Below are positions 50,701 through 59,860 of a DNA stretch of 64,000 nt, piece after piece. Source of the stretch: an uncultured Oscillospiraceae bacterium (GTDB lineage Bacteria > Bacillota > Clostridia > Oscillospirales > Oscillospiraceae); contig CALWVV010000003.1 in the NCBI GenBank assembly GCA_944385035.1, positions 1-64,000 of the forward strand, in the 5' to 3' direction. Below the pieces are notes generated by a model, which was not told where the DNA came from, did no database searches, and saw nothing but the letters and a program-made list of their open reading frames with translations. A program made the translations under genes and the position numbers. Numbering within the stretch: position 1 is the first letter of the stretch; the number at the start of each line of letters is the position of its first letter.

Positions 50701-53091
50701 TTACCCGATGACCTGCCGGGCCACGTCCACGCTTTGCTTGGCATCCTTTGCATAGAAGTCGGCGCCGATCTGTTTTGCATAGTCCGCCGTGAGCACCGCT
50801 CCGCCCACTACCACTTTGCAGGGGAGGTTTGCCTTGCGCAGCAGGGTGATGGTCTGCTCCATACTGTGCAGCGTGGTGGTCATGAGAGCGGACAGCCCCA
50901 CCAGGGGGGCACGGTACTGCTCTGCCGCCCGGACCACTTCCTCCGGCTCCACATCCTTGCCCAGGTCAACCACCGGGTAGCCGTAATTTTCCAGCAGAAC
51001 CTTGACGATATTCTTGCCGATGTCGTGGATATCCCCCTTCACAGTGGCCAGTACAATGGGGGCTTTCTCCGTCCCTTCCGGCTGGGCAGGCATAGTCTGA
51101 CGAATTACCTCAAAGGCGGCCTGCGCCGCTCCGGCGGACTGGATGAGCTGGGGCAGGAACACACGTCCCGCCTCAAAATCAGCCCCCACCTTGTCCAGCG
51201 CCGGAATCAGGACGTCATCCACAATGGCCATGGGGTCGGTAGATTCCAGCAATTTGCGGGTACATTCCCCCGCCTCCCCCCGAAGTCCGGCCTCCACGAT
51301 CTGCCCCAGGCTCCGCTCGCCTCCCATGGGGGCGGCCGCCTGCTTCCCGCCTGTGGCAGTGATCGAGGTGGAGATGGTGGCCCCGCCATAGGCGGCGATA
51401 AACTCCCGCGCCTCCCGATCCAGGTTCATAAGCAGATGATAGCTGCGCACCGCGGCCATCATCTCCTCCATATTGGGATTTATGATGGGCAGATCCAAAC
51501 CGCAGGTCATGGCCATGGTCAGGAAATTCTGGTTGATGAGAGGCCGGGCAGGCAGGCCGAAGGAGATGTTCGATACCCCCAGCACAGTTTTGAGCCCCAG
51601 CTCGCTGTGAACCAGTCTCAGCGCTTCCAACGTCTGGGCGGCCCCCTCCTGCTCCGCGGAGACCGTGAGGGTAAGGCAGTCAATATATACGTCCTCCCGC
51701 CGGATGCCATAGGACAGGGCCGTGTCTAAAATCCGCCGGGCAATGTCCATCCGGGCCTTCGTGCTCTTGGGGATGCCCTCCTTGTCCAGGGTCAGGCCCA
51801 CCACCGCCGCGCCGTATTTCTTCACCAGCGGGAAGATGGCCTCCATGGTCTCTTTGTCCCCGTTGACCGAATTGACAATGGCCTTGCCGCAGTAGACCCG
51901 CAGGGCCTTTTCCAGCACCTCGGGCCGGGTGGAATCCATCTGAAGGGGTGCATCGGTGACCCCCTGGAGGGCCTTGACCACCCGGACCATCATCTCTCCC
52001 TCATCGATTTCGGGCAGGCCCACATTCACATCCAGAATGTCCGCACCGGCCTCCGTCTGCTCCAGGGCCTGGCCCAGCATGAAGTCCACATCGCCCCGGC
52101 GCAGGGCCTCCTTCATCAGCTTCTTCCCGGTGGGGTTAATGCGCTCACCGATGACCCGCACCCGGTCAATAGGCACCACAGTATTCGGACCGCACACGGC
52201 GGCAGGAATGGTTTTTCTCTCATAGGGCTGGATCGTTCGGCCATCCAGCGCCTTTTTCAGCAGAGCAATGTACTCCGGGGTAGTGCCGCAGCATCCCCCG
52301 TAGCACTTCACCCCCAGCTCGGTAAGCTCCGCCATGGCGCAGGCAAACTCCTGGGGGGTAATGTCATAGCCCGCCCCTGCCGGGTCAGGGAGCCCGGCGT
52401 TGGGCTTGATGGAGATGGGCAAGGTGGTCCAGCGGCGCAGCTCTTCCACCAGTGGAGGCATCTCTCGGGGGCCCAGGGAACAGTTCACCCCAATTACATC
52501 CGCCCCCATTCCCTCCAGGGTCAGGGCGGCAGCAGCGGGAGAATGACCCAGGAAGGTCCGGCCCCGCTCTTCATAGGTGAGGGAAACCATAACCGGCAGA
52601 TCGCTGTTTTCCTTCACGGCCAGCAGGGCGGCCCGGCACTCCTGAAGATCCGTCATGGTCTCGATCATCACCAGGTCCGCGCCGGCCTTCACCGCGGCGC
52701 GCACCTCCTGGGCAAAGATATCCACTGCCGTCTCAAACTCCAGCGAGCCCGTGGGCTCCAACAGCTGGCCTGTAGGGCCTATATCCAAAGCGACCAAGGC
52801 CCGGTCCGCGGCGGCCTCTTTGGCCAGAGCGATCGAAGCGGGAATGACCTCCTCCACCGTTTTTCCGGTACGGCGCAGCTTTTCCCGGTTGGCTCCAAAG
52901 GTATTGGCGCACAAGATCTGTGCCCCCGCCTCCACATAGGAGCGGTGGATGTCCTTCACCCAGTCCGGGTGTTCCAGGGCCGCCACCTCGGGGTATTCCC
53001 CCAGCTTCAGCCCCTTGGCCTGAAGCATGGTGCCCATGCCTCCGTCCAGAATTACGGGAGCCTCCCCCCGCAGCAGCGCTTCAAAGTCCAC
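50701..53091 (-). CDS. metH: B12-dependent methionine synthase, lacking the activation domain
   Basis: 796 residues. It transfers a methyl group from methyltetrahydrofolate through cobalamin to homocysteine. The homocysteine domain (about 1-290) ends with the zinc motif GGCCGTTPE. The pterin domain (about 305-570) has GERINPTGKK and VNSVNGDKE. The B12 cap (about 590-670) and the B12-binding domain with KGDIHDIGKNIV (lower axial His) and VGLSALMTTTLHSM complete it. The AdoMet reactivation domain that E. coli MetH carries is absent and is encoded separately just upstream (53081-53761), overlapping by 11 bp. Confidence 0.95.
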   Translation of the reverse strand: MDFEALLRGEAPVILDGGMGTMLQAKGLKLGEYPEVAALEHPDWVKDIHRSYVEAGAQILCANTFGANREKLRRTGKTVEEVIPASIALAKEAAADRALVALDIGPTGQLLEPTGSLEFETAVDIFAQEVRAAVKAGADLVMIETMTDLQECRAALLAVKENSDLPVMVSLTYEERGRTFLGHSPAAAALTLEGMGADVIGVNCSLGPREMPPLVEELRRWTTLPISIKPNAGLPDPAGAGYDITPQEFACAMAELTELGVKCYGGCCGTTPEYIALLKKALDGRTIQPYERKTIPAAVCGPNTVVPIDRVRVIGERINPTGKKLMKEALRRGDVDFMLGQALEQTEAGADILDVNVGLPEIDEGEMMVRVVKALQGVTDAPLQMDSTRPEVLEKALRVYCGKAIVNSVNGDKETMEAIFPLVKKYGAAVVGLTLDKEGIPKSTKARMDIARRILDTALSYGIRREDVYIDCLTLTVSAEQEGAAQTLEALRLVHSELGLKTVLGVSNISFGLPARPLINQNFLTMAMTCGLDLPIINPNMEEMMAAVRSYHLLMNLDREAREFIAAYGGATISTSITATGGKQAAAPMGGERSLGQIVEAGLRGEAGECTRKLLESTDPMAIVDDVLIPALDKVGADFEAGRVFLPQLIQSAGAAQAAFEVIRQTMPAQPEGTEKAPIVLATVKGDIHDIGKNIVKVLLENYGYPVVDLGKDVEPEEVVRAAEQYRAPLVGLSALMTTTLHSMEQTITLLRKANLPCKVVVGGAVLTADYAKQIGADFYAKDAKQSVDVARQVIG

Positions 53092-53761
53092 AGTGTCCTC
53101 CCGCCTTTCGATACTGGCAGCCCTCCCGTGCCGGACAGCCCAGGCAGCTGCGGTGTGTTGGTTCCAATTGGTTCTCTGAGATTCCTAGGATGGCGGTCAC
53201 CGACTTGCGCGGGGTAAGCAGGAAACTCTCATTGGTGCACAACCCCACCCGGCGGGGCGCGTCCAGCAGATTGAGCAGCTCTTCCTGGATCTCCAACGGC
53301 AGGTCCCCGTAGCCGGGGCTATAGCGGTACGGGAAGAAGCAGCCGGGAAACTTGCTTTGAAGCTCCAGCTCGATCTGGTCGCACAGCTCCTCCACCGCCG
53401 CCGATGCGCAGCAGTCCAGGGCCAGCGCACGGGTCATATCCCGCCGCTCCGCCCGGCGAATGAGGGTATCAACCTCTGCACCAAGGGTGGCACAAAAGAC
53501 CGCCGCCCTGGAGCAGCCGGACAAGTGGCCCTTTAGATCGGCCCCAGGCAAAAGAAACCCGCTCTCCAGCCGCACACCTCCCGCTTCATGGGTCAGAGAC
53601 GCTTCCCGCCAGGCCCAGCGGGGATGCACCGCAGCCAGCAGCTCTCTGCTGCAGTCCTCTACCAGTGCCCGAAGCCCCTCCCCTGCCTTTTCCGGCGGAC
53701 AACCCATGTACCGCAGGACCTCGTCGATGTCCACACGGGAAATGGAAATGGTCGCGGCCAT
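53081..53761 (-). CDS. Methionine synthase reactivation (AdoMet-binding) domain protein
   Basis: 226 residues corresponding to the C-terminal activation domain of MetH. FFPYRYSPGYGDLPLEIQEELL is the AdoMet-binding RxxPGY region, and TPRKSVTAILGIS the second conserved stretch. The C-terminal CLGCPAREGCQYR adds four Cys, a possible metal site seen in clostridial stand-alone versions. It would reductively remethylate inactive cob(II)alamin on MetH. It overlaps metH by 11 bp and touches the asnA stop (TAATG), so the three genes are tightly coupled. Confidence 0.92.
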   Translation of the reverse strand: MAATISISRVDIDEVLRYMGCPPEKAGEGLRALVEDCSRELLAAVHPRWAWREASLTHEAGGVRLESGFLLPGADLKGHLSGCSRAAVFCATLGAEVDTLIRRAERRDMTRALALDCCASAAVEELCDQIELELQSKFPGCFFPYRYSPGYGDLPLEIQEELLNLLDAPRRVGLCTNESFLLTPRKSVTAILGISENQLEPTHRSCLGCPAREGCQYRKAGGHCGL

Positions 53762-54774
53762 TACAGCAGAATGATCCCCGCGTCCTCGCAGGCCTTTATG
53801 TTGGCCTCATCCCACAAGGAGGACTGTACCTCGCCGATGTGGGCCTTACCCAGCAGCAGCATGGACACCCGTGACTGGCCGATGCCCCCGCCCATGGTCA
53901 GAGGAAGCTCCCCGTTCAAAAGCAGCTTATGGAAGGGCAGCTCCCGGCGGTTTTCACAGCCGGCCAGCTTCAGCTGCCGTGCCAGACTCTCCTCGTCCAC
54001 CCGGATTCCCATGGAGGACAGCTCAAAGGACCGCTTTCCCACGCTGTCCCATACCAGCAGGTCACCGTTCAGGTCCCAGTCGTCATAGTCGGGGGCCCGG
54101 CCGTCGTGGGGCTTGCCGGAACGGAGCTTGCCGCCGATGCCCATCAGGAAGGTGGTGGGGTGCTCCTTGACATAGGCATGCTCCCGCTCCTTGGGGGTAA
54201 GGTCGGGGTACAGGTCCTCCAGCTCTTGAGTGGTAACAAAGGACACGTCGGTAGACATCTGGGGCAGCACGCACAGCTGGGGGAACACGGTGCGCAGGAA
54301 GTTCTGGGTGTCGGCCAGCGCGCCTACGATGGAGCGGACCGTAGCCTTCAAATATTCAGGGTTACGCTCCTCCCGTGCGATGATCTTCTCCCAGTCCCAC
54401 TGATCCACATAGGCGGAGTGGAGGATATCCAGCTCCTCATCCCGGCGGATGGCGTTCATATCCGTGTAGAGGCCTTCGCCCACCTGGAACTGATAGCGCT
54501 TCAGGGCCAGGCGCTTCCACTTGGCCAGGGAGTGGACAATGACTGCATCTCCCTCCACACCGTTAATGTCAAAGGACACCGGCCGCTCCACACCGTTCAG
54601 ATCGTCGTTCAGGCCAGAGGAAGCCGCCACAAACAGAGGGGCGGATACCCGGTGCAGCCGCAGGGCGCCGGAAAGCTTGTCGGCAAACAGCCGCTTAAGA
54701 AGGTCGATGGCCTTCTGGGTCTCGTAAATGGACAACAGGGGGGTATACCCCTGGGGCAAAACGATTTCTCTCAT
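53761..54774 (-). CDS. asnA: Aspartate--ammonia ligase (asparagine synthetase A)
   Basis: 337 residues. It makes asparagine from aspartate, ammonia and ATP, with a class II aminoacyl-tRNA-synthetase-like fold. VSAPLFVAASSGLNDDLNG and DMNAIRRDEELDILHSAYVDQWDWEK are highly conserved family stretches, and GGGIGQSRVSMLLLGKAHIGEVQ is motif 3. ATG 54774 is preferred (AGGAG, 8 bp); a GTG 9 bp upstream is possible. Use of AsnA rather than glutamine-dependent AsnB fits an ammonia-rich anaerobic niche. The gene opens an operon with the two methionine synthase parts. Confidence 0.96.
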   Translation of the reverse strand: MREIVLPQGYTPLLSIYETQKAIDLLKRLFADKLSGALRLHRVSAPLFVAASSGLNDDLNGVERPVSFDINGVEGDAVIVHSLAKWKRLALKRYQFQVGEGLYTDMNAIRRDEELDILHSAYVDQWDWEKIIAREERNPEYLKATVRSIVGALADTQNFLRTVFPQLCVLPQMSTDVSFVTTQELEDLYPDLTPKEREHAYVKEHPTTFLMGIGGKLRSGKPHDGRAPDYDDWDLNGDLLVWDSVGKRSFELSSMGIRVDEESLARQLKLAGCENRRELPFHKLLLNGELPLTMGGGIGQSRVSMLLLGKAHIGEVQSSLWDEANIKACEDAGIILL

Positions 54775-54877
54775 ATTGGACACTCCTTGTCATCTGGATT
54801 CCCTGACCCTCCCATCGGGGCCAGGAGATCTGTCCGCCCCGGCCGCAGGCACACGGGCAGGCAATTCAATAGATAGT

Positions 54878-54906
54878 ATTATACAAAATCCCGGCGAGAA
54901 ACGCAA
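54878..54906 (-). promoter_or_regulatory. Promoter of asnA-metH operon
   Basis: TTGCGT (54901-54906), 17 bp, TATAAT (54878-54883) on the minus strand. It is back to back with the xth promoter. The GC-rich leader of about 95 nt is not a riboswitch I recognise. Confidence 0.75.
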
Positions 54907-54945
54907 CGGCGGCAGCCGGATTTTGCGCTCCATTCCGGGTTTTTC

Positions 54946-54974
54946 TTGCCAAAAATCCCTCCCGTGAGTATAAT
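54946..54974 (+). promoter_or_regulatory. Promoter of xth
   Basis: TTGCCA (54946-54951), 17 bp, TATAAT (54969-54974). Confidence 0.75.
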
Positions 54975-55014
54975 GGGACAAAACCAGTCACATCAAAATG
55001 CAGAGGAGCGGCGT

Positions 55015-55773
55015 ATGAAATTCATTTCCTGGAATGTAAATGGCCTGCGGGCCTGTATGAAAAAGGGATTTCTGGACTTTTACCAGGCCCAATCCCCGGA
55101 CTTTATGTGTCTGCAGGAGACGAAGATGGAGCAGGGCCAGGCAGACGTCCCTCTGGGCGAGGGGATTTTGGAGTACTGGAACTCGGCAGAGAAAAAGGGC
55201 TACTCCGGTACTGCCATTTTTACCCCCCACCCCCCTCTCGCCGTGGCCTACGGCATGGACAAGGACATCCACGACCACGAGGGGCGGCTCATCACCCTGG
55301 AGTATGAACACTTCTATCTGGTGTGCTGCTACACCCCCAACGCCCAGGATGGACTCAAACGGCTGGACTACCGCATGCAGTGGGAAGAGGATCTGCGGGA
55401 TTACCTCATGTCCCTGGACAAGGTCAAGCCGGTCATTTACTGTGGGGACCTGAATGTGGCCCATGAAGAGATCGACTTGAAAAATCCCAAGACCAACCGC
55501 ATGAACGCCGGGTTCTCCGACCAGGAACGGGAAAAAATGACCGTCCTGCTCTCCTCCGGCTTCACCGATTCCTTCCGCTATCTCTACCCCGACGTGACCG
55601 GGGCCTACTCCTGGTGGTCCTACCGCTTCAACGCCAGGAAGAACAACGCTGGATGGCGTATTGATTATTTTATTGTATCCGACCGGCTCCGGGACAAGAT
55701 CCGGCGCGCCGAAATTTTGAACACCATCGAGGGCAGCGACCACTGCCCGGTGCTGCTGGAACTGGACTTCTAA
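55015..55773 (+). CDS. xth: Exodeoxyribonuclease III
   Basis: 252 residues. An AP endonuclease and 3'-5' exonuclease of base-excision repair. MKFISWNVNGLRACMKKG begins the fold, and CLQETKMEQ holds the metal-binding Glu. YCGDLNVAHEEIDLKNP gives the catalytic Asp/Asn. DSFRYLYPDVTGAYSWWSYRFNAR lines the DNA site, and GSDHCPVLLEL is the terminal Asp-His pair. ATG 55015 follows GAGGAG. It is read towards metF (38 bp apart), probably as one transcript. Confidence 0.96.
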   Translation: MKFISWNVNGLRACMKKGFLDFYQAQSPDFMCLQETKMEQGQADVPLGEGILEYWNSAEKKGYSGTAIFTPHPPLAVAYGMDKDIHDHEGRLITLEYEHFYLVCCYTPNAQDGLKRLDYRMQWEEDLRDYLMSLDKVKPVIYCGDLNVAHEEIDLKNPKTNRMNAGFSDQEREKMTVLLSSGFTDSFRYLYPDVTGAYSWWSYRFNARKNNAGWRIDYFIVSDRLRDKIRRAEILNTIEGSDHCPVLLELDF

Positions 55774-55811
55774 AGATACCATTAACAATAGGCAACAGGG
55801 AGGTAATAACC

Positions 55812-56678
55812 ATGAAACTGGCAGAATTGTTTGGAAAAGGAAAAACCGTATTTTCCTGTGAGGTGTTTCCTCCAAAACGGGACACCCCTGTGGACAGCAT
55901 ATATACCACGCTGGATGGGCTGAAGGACATCCGCCCCGATTTTATCTCCGTCACCTACGGGGCCGGGGGTACCAAAGTAAACCAGACCACCCGTGCGATC
56001 GCCTCCATTATTGAAAACCGCTACCACATCCCCGCCATGGCCCACCTCACCTGCGTGGCCGCCGGGAAGGAAGACGTGGACCAGCTCCTGGCCGACCTAA
56101 AGGCAGACGGTGTGGAAAATATCCTGGCCCTTCGGGGGGACATCAACCCCGACTATCCTCCGAAAACGGATTTTACCCACGCCAGCGACCTGGTGACTTA
56201 CATCCACTCTCGGGGCGATTTCGGCGTCTCCGCCGCCTGCTACCCGGAGGGGCACCTGGAAAGCCCTGACCTGGTCAGCGACATCCGGCATCTGAAGCAG
56301 AAAGTGGACGCCGGCGCCCAGCACCTGGTCAGTCAGCTTTTCTTTGATAATGAAGATTTCTTCCGCTTTTTGGAGCGCTGCCGCATCGCCGGCATCAACG
56401 TCCCCATTGAGGCGGGCATTATGCCCGTGCTGTCCCAGGCCTCTATCCAGCGGATGGTATCCATGTGCGGGGCCAGTATGCCCCGAAAGCTGACCCGCAT
56501 TTTGGCCCGGTATGGGGATCATCCCGACGCCCTGCGGGAGGCGGGCATCGCCTATGCCATCGACCAGATCTCCGACCTGATCGCCGGCGGCGTGGATGGC
56601 ATCCACCTTTATACTATGAACAACCCCGATGTGGCCCGGCAAATTGCCGGCAGCATCTCCTCCATCCGCCGGGTGTAA
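55812..56678 (+). CDS. metF: Methylenetetrahydrofolate reductase
   Basis: 288 residues. A flavin TIM barrel that reduces 5,10-methylene- to 5-methyltetrahydrofolate, the methyl donor for the MetH encoded nearby on the other strand. FSCEVFPPKRD has the catalytic Glu, FISVTYGAGG and LALRGDINP the FAD and folate sites, and HLVSQLFFDNEDFFRFLERC and IEAGIMPVLS the second half. The RBS is AGGGAGG. It lies 38 bp after xth. It may instead serve acetogenic or reverse C1 flow, which sequence alone cannot decide. Confidence 0.96.
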   Translation: MKLAELFGKGKTVFSCEVFPPKRDTPVDSIYTTLDGLKDIRPDFISVTYGAGGTKVNQTTRAIASIIENRYHIPAMAHLTCVAAGKEDVDQLLADLKADGVENILALRGDINPDYPPKTDFTHASDLVTYIHSRGDFGVSAACYPEGHLESPDLVSDIRHLKQKVDAGAQHLVSQLFFDNEDFFRFLERCRIAGINVPIEAGIMPVLSQASIQRMVSMCGASMPRKLTRILARYGDHPDALREAGIAYAIDQISDLIAGGVDGIHLYTMNNPDVARQIAGSISSIRRV

Positions 56679-56786
56679 GAAGGTTTTGAAAGTTTCATAA
56701 ATTTTTAAGGAGTCTTTTGTCGTTTTTTCCCGTCCGATGTGATAGAATACCACCGACATCTGGAAAAGGAGGCGTAATTTGCGCCT

Positions 56787-57473
56787 ATGAAACGACGGAT
56801 CGCTCTGCTTACGGCCGCCGTCCTGCTCTGTCTGGGGGGCGGCTTTTTCTTGTACCATACCGGTTTTTTTGCCGCCGCCGCCTCTGCAGAGGGGCTGCGC
56901 AGCTATATTGACCGCTTCGCCCCCTACTCCCACCTGTGCTTTTTCCTGGTACAGTTCCTCTCTGTGGTGCTGGCTCCCATTCCCAGCAATATTACCTCCC
57001 TGGCCGGAGGAGTTCTCTTTGGTACCTGGATTTCCTTTTTCCTGACCTACGCCGCGGTGATCTCCGGTTCCCTGCTGGTCTTTTCCCTGACGCGGGGACT
57101 GGGGCGGGAGTTTGCCGACCGTCTGGTCAGCCGGAAGCTGTCGGAGAAATATCAGTCTATTTTAGAGGCAAAAGCCCCCATCTTTCTGGCCCTGGCGTTT
57201 CTGTTTCCCTTCTTCCCGGATGATGTCCTGTGTATTCTGGCCGGTTTGACCTCTATCTCGCTACGCCGCTTTCTTGTCATCATGCTTCTCACCCGTCCCT
57301 GGGGGCTGCTGTTCTCCTGCGCCCTGGGTGGCTCCACCATTTCCCTGCCTTTGTGGGCCATGATCCCCATCGCCCTGGCCGGGCTGGCGCTCTTCCTGCT
57401 GGGAATGCGCTACGGAAACCAAGTGGAAGAGGCTTTGCTGCGCCGGTTTAAGGCATGGCAGAATCGGAAATAA
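56787..57473 (+). CDS. TVP38/TMEM64 (VTT-domain) family membrane protein
   Basis: 228 residues. An N-terminal membrane anchor (about 5-28) precedes the VTT (SNARE-associated) domain: VLAPIPSNITSLAGGVLFG, then FSLTRGLGREFADRLVSRK and FLFPFFPDDVLCILAGLTSISLRRFLV, including the re-entrant Pro-rich loops of the DedA superfamily. About five further membrane segments are seen. Family members are linked to lipid scrambling or ion homeostasis. An extended -10 (TGATAGAAT near 56738-56746) lies upstream. Confidence 0.9.
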   Translation: MKRRIALLTAAVLLCLGGGFFLYHTGFFAAAASAEGLRSYIDRFAPYSHLCFFLVQFLSVVLAPIPSNITSLAGGVLFGTWISFFLTYAAVISGSLLVFSLTRGLGREFADRLVSRKLSEKYQSILEAKAPIFLALAFLFPFFPDDVLCILAGLTSISLRRFLVIMLLTRPWGLLFSCALGGSTISLPLWAMIPIALAGLALFLLGMRYGNQVEEALLRRFKAWQNRK

Positions 57474-57477
57474 TACG

Positions 57478-57508
57478 GTTTGGAGCGGGCTGCCAGCTCG
57501 CTCCAAAC
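57478..57508 (+). terminator. Terminator of the TVP38-type gene
   Basis: GTTTGGAGCG (57478-57487) pairs with CGCTCCAAAC (57499-57508), followed by TTTTTTACTTTTTTT. Confidence 0.92.
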
Positions 57509-57534
57509 TTTTTTACTTTTTTTGAATTTTCCTC

Positions 57535-57583
57535 TTTACAAATGTCTTTCCATATGGTAGTATATGCCCGTAATAAGAATTAC
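57535..57583 (+). promoter_or_regulatory. perR promoter with Fur/Per-type box
   Basis: TTTACA (57535-57540), 17 bp, TAGTAT (57558-57563). Just downstream, GTAAT-AAGA-ATTAC (57570-57583) is an inverted repeat like a Per/Fur box placed over the transcription start, suggesting autorepression. Confidence 0.65.
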
Positions 57584-57608
57584 TACTGTTAAGGAAAGGA
57601 GGCCGGCC

Positions 57609-58025
57609 ATGGAGCGTGCCACACGATACAGTAAAAAGCGGGCGGATATGCTCACCTTGCTTCAGTCTACCGACTGTCACCCCTCCGCCGAATGGGTCTA
57701 TCAAAAGCTTAAGCCGACCCACCCCGACCTCAGCTTAGGTACGGTCTACCGCAACCTGATTTTTTTCCAAAACCACGGACTCATCCAAAGCGTGGGCGTG
57801 GTTCAGGGGCAGGAGCGGTTTGACGCAGTGACTGAGCCCCACAGCCATTTTGTTTGCGAATGCTGCGGATCTGTTATCGATCTTCCCAAGATTGCTCTGG
57901 GAAGCGACCTGGACCAGTCCGTTAGCCGGCAATATGGGCTTGCAGTTTCCAGGCATGAGCTCACCTTCCATGGGCTGTGCCCCACCTGCACCCAATCCAA
58001 TCAACAAGAACTTGTATTAAATTGA
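57609..58025 (+). CDS. perR: Fur family regulator, PerR-like
   Basis: 138 residues. The DNA-binding half includes [30 protein letters not shown]. The regulatory half carries [15 protein letters not shown] and FHGLCPTC: two CxxC pairs for structural zinc and the His residues for the sensing metal. PerR rather than Fur is favoured because the next gene, 14 bp downstream, is a rubrerythrin for peroxide defence. The usual Asp at the oxidation site cannot be judged by eye. ATG 57609 follows AAAGGAGG. Confidence 0.88.
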   Translation: MERATRYSKKRADMLTLLQSTDCHPSAEWVYQKLKPTHPDLSLGTVYRNLIFFQNHGLIQSVGVVQGQERFDAVTEPHSHFVCECCGSVIDLPKIALGSDLDQSVSRQYGLAVSRHELTFHGLCPTCTQSNQQELVLN

Positions 58026-58039
58026 GGAGGAATTCGATT

Positions 58040-58582
58040 ATGAAGAAGTTTGTTTGTACTGTTTGCGGTTATGTCCATGAGGGCGACAGCGCTCCTGAGT
58101 TCTGCCCCCTGTGCAAGGCCCCCGCTGAGAAGTTCAAGGAGCAGGCCGGTGAGAAGACCTGGGCTGCTGAGCACGTGGTGGGCGTGGCCCAGGGTGTGGA
58201 TGAGGAGATCATCAAGGGCCTGCGCATGAACTTCGAGGGCGAGTGCTCCGAGGTGGGTATGTACCTGGCCATGGCCCGTGTGGCTCACCGTGAGGGTTAC
58301 CCCGAGATCGGCCTGTACTGGGAGAAGGCCGCCTATGAGGAGGCTGAGCACGCCGCCAAGTTTGCCGAGCTGCTGGGCGAGGTAGTCACCGACTCCACCA
58401 AGAAGAACCTGGAGCTGCGCGTGGACGCCGAGAACGGCGCTACCGCCGGCAAGTTCGAGCTGGCCAAGAAGGCCAAGGAGCTGGGTCTGGACGCCATCCA
58501 CGACACCGTCCATGAGATGGCCCGCGACGAGGCCCGCCACGGCAAGGCTTTCGAGGGCCTGCTGAAGCGTTACTTCGGCTAA
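58040..58582 (+). CDS. Reverse rubrerythrin (N-terminal rubredoxin)
   Basis: 180 residues. A rubredoxin domain comes first ([25 protein letters not shown], two CxxC pairs), then a ferritin-like di-iron domain with the ExxH-type ligands in [35 protein letters not shown] and [15 protein letters not shown]. This order is reversed relative to classical rubrerythrin and is typical of clostridial peroxide/oxygen reductases. It is co-transcribed with the PerR-like repressor. Codon use is strongly biased (CTG, GCC, AAG, GAG), implying high expression. Confidence 0.96.
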   Translation: MKKFVCTVCGYVHEGDSAPEFCPLCKAPAEKFKEQAGEKTWAAEHVVGVAQGVDEEIIKGLRMNFEGECSEVGMYLAMARVAHREGYPEIGLYWEKAAYEEAEHAAKFAELLGEVVTDSTKKNLELRVDAENGATAGKFELAKKAKELGLDAIHDTVHEMARDEARHGKAFEGLLKRYFG

Positions 58583-58594
58583 TTTTAACTGTTG

Positions 58595-58623
58595 CCGCCC
58601 CCTTGGCCCTGCCAAGGGGGCGG
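58595..58623 (+). terminator. Terminator of perR-rubrerythrin
   Basis: CCGCCCCCTTGGC (58595-58607) pairs with GCCAAGGGGGCGG (58611-58623), 3-base loop, then TTTTCTCCC. Confidence 0.92.
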
Positions 58624-58706
58624 TTTTCTCCCTTGATTTTCTCCCTATCTCTATGGTATGATTGCCTGTACCCATCCAATTCTCCGCTTGAAAGGGGGGC
58701 GATGCC

Positions 58707-59804
58707 ATGGACGAACCGATTATCATTCACCCCCAGCTCTCCCCGAAGGGGCGGGTCATTGCCGTCAGCGATATTCACGGGAACCTCCCCTTCTTTTCTG
58801 CTCTGATGGACAAGATCGCCCTAACCTCTGACGACAGCCTCATTCTGGTGGGCGACATGATCGAGAAGGGCAAGGATAGCCTGGCTCTGCTGCGCCGGCT
58901 GATGGAGCTGTCCCACACCCACACGCTCTATCCCCTGTGCGGCAATTGCGACGGACTGGTCCTGAACTTTTTTGAGACGGATGCATTGGACCAGCGCTTT
59001 TTCTCCTCCTACCTCCCCCAACACCCGGAATCTGCCATCCGGCAGCTGGCGCGGGAGGGCGGCTTTGAGCAGCTGGAGGATCTGCCCCGGCTGCGCCGGG
59101 ACCTGCGCTCAGCCTACCCGGAGGAATGGGCATGGCTGAAGTCTCTGCCCACCATTCTGGAGACCGATCGTCTGGTTTTTGTCCACGGAGGGGTCCCTTC
59201 CTTGGAACATATGGAGCGTCTCAACCGTTGGCGCTGCATGAAAAACGACGATTTTCTCTCCCAGGGCCACCGCTTTGACAAGTGGGTGGTGGTGGGCCAC
59301 TGGCCCGTTACCTTGTATAACCCCCAAATTCCCTCCGCCGCCCCCATTCTCCTCCCAGACCGGAAGATCGCTTCCATTGACGGAGGCTGCGTGCTGAAAG
59401 CGGATGGCCAGCTCAATGCTTTGATTCTCCCTTCTCCCGATTCTCTGGAATTTTCCTGGACCGCCTGGGACGGCCTTCCCACCGGTACCGCTCTGGATGC
59501 CCAGGCTCCCAGTGAGGACAGCCTCAATATCCGCTGGGGCCGCTCCGCTCTGGAGCTCCTGGAGCAGGGAGAGGAGCTGTCCTGGTGCCGCCATGTGGAG
59601 ACGGGCCGGGAGCTCTGGGTGCTCAACGCCTATCTCCGCCAGGGGCCAGAGGGCCTGTGGTGCGAGGACTCCACCGATTACCGTCTCCCCGTTACCCCTG
59701 GCGACCGCCTCACTGTGGTTTGGCAGACAAAAAACGCCTCCTTATGTAAAAAGGACGGGGTAACCGGTTGGTACTTTGGCCGTATCACCGATATACAACG
59801 ATAA
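58707..59804 (+). CDS. Metallophosphoesterase
   Basis: 365 residues. A calcineurin-like domain occupies about 15-245: AVSDIHGNLPF (DxH), VGDMIEKGKDS (GDxxxKG in place of GDxxDRG), GNCDG (in place of GNHD), FVHGG and GHWP are the five metal-site blocks in order. The second block thus has Glu-Lys where Asp-Arg is usual. The C-terminal 110 residues form an all-beta extension, unassigned. The substrate may be a nucleotide or phosphoprotein. The start follows AAAGGGGGGCG. It lies 56 bp before a DUF2156 gene, possibly in one transcript. Confidence 0.88.
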   Translation: MDEPIIIHPQLSPKGRVIAVSDIHGNLPFFSALMDKIALTSDDSLILVGDMIEKGKDSLALLRRLMELSHTHTLYPLCGNCDGLVLNFFETDALDQRFFSSYLPQHPESAIRQLAREGGFEQLEDLPRLRRDLRSAYPEEWAWLKSLPTILETDRLVFVHGGVPSLEHMERLNRWRCMKNDDFLSQGHRFDKWVVVGHWPVTLYNPQIPSAAPILLPDRKIASIDGGCVLKADGQLNALILPSPDSLEFSWTAWDGLPTGTALDAQAPSEDSLNIRWGRSALELLEQGEELSWCRHVETGRELWVLNAYLRQGPEGLWCEDSTDYRLPVTPGDRLTVVWQTKNASLCKKDGVTGWYFGRITDIQR

Positions 59805-59860
59805 AAGGATCTGGCAGGGGAAAAACCTCTGCTCAGAACCGGAAATAAGGATTTGAATTT

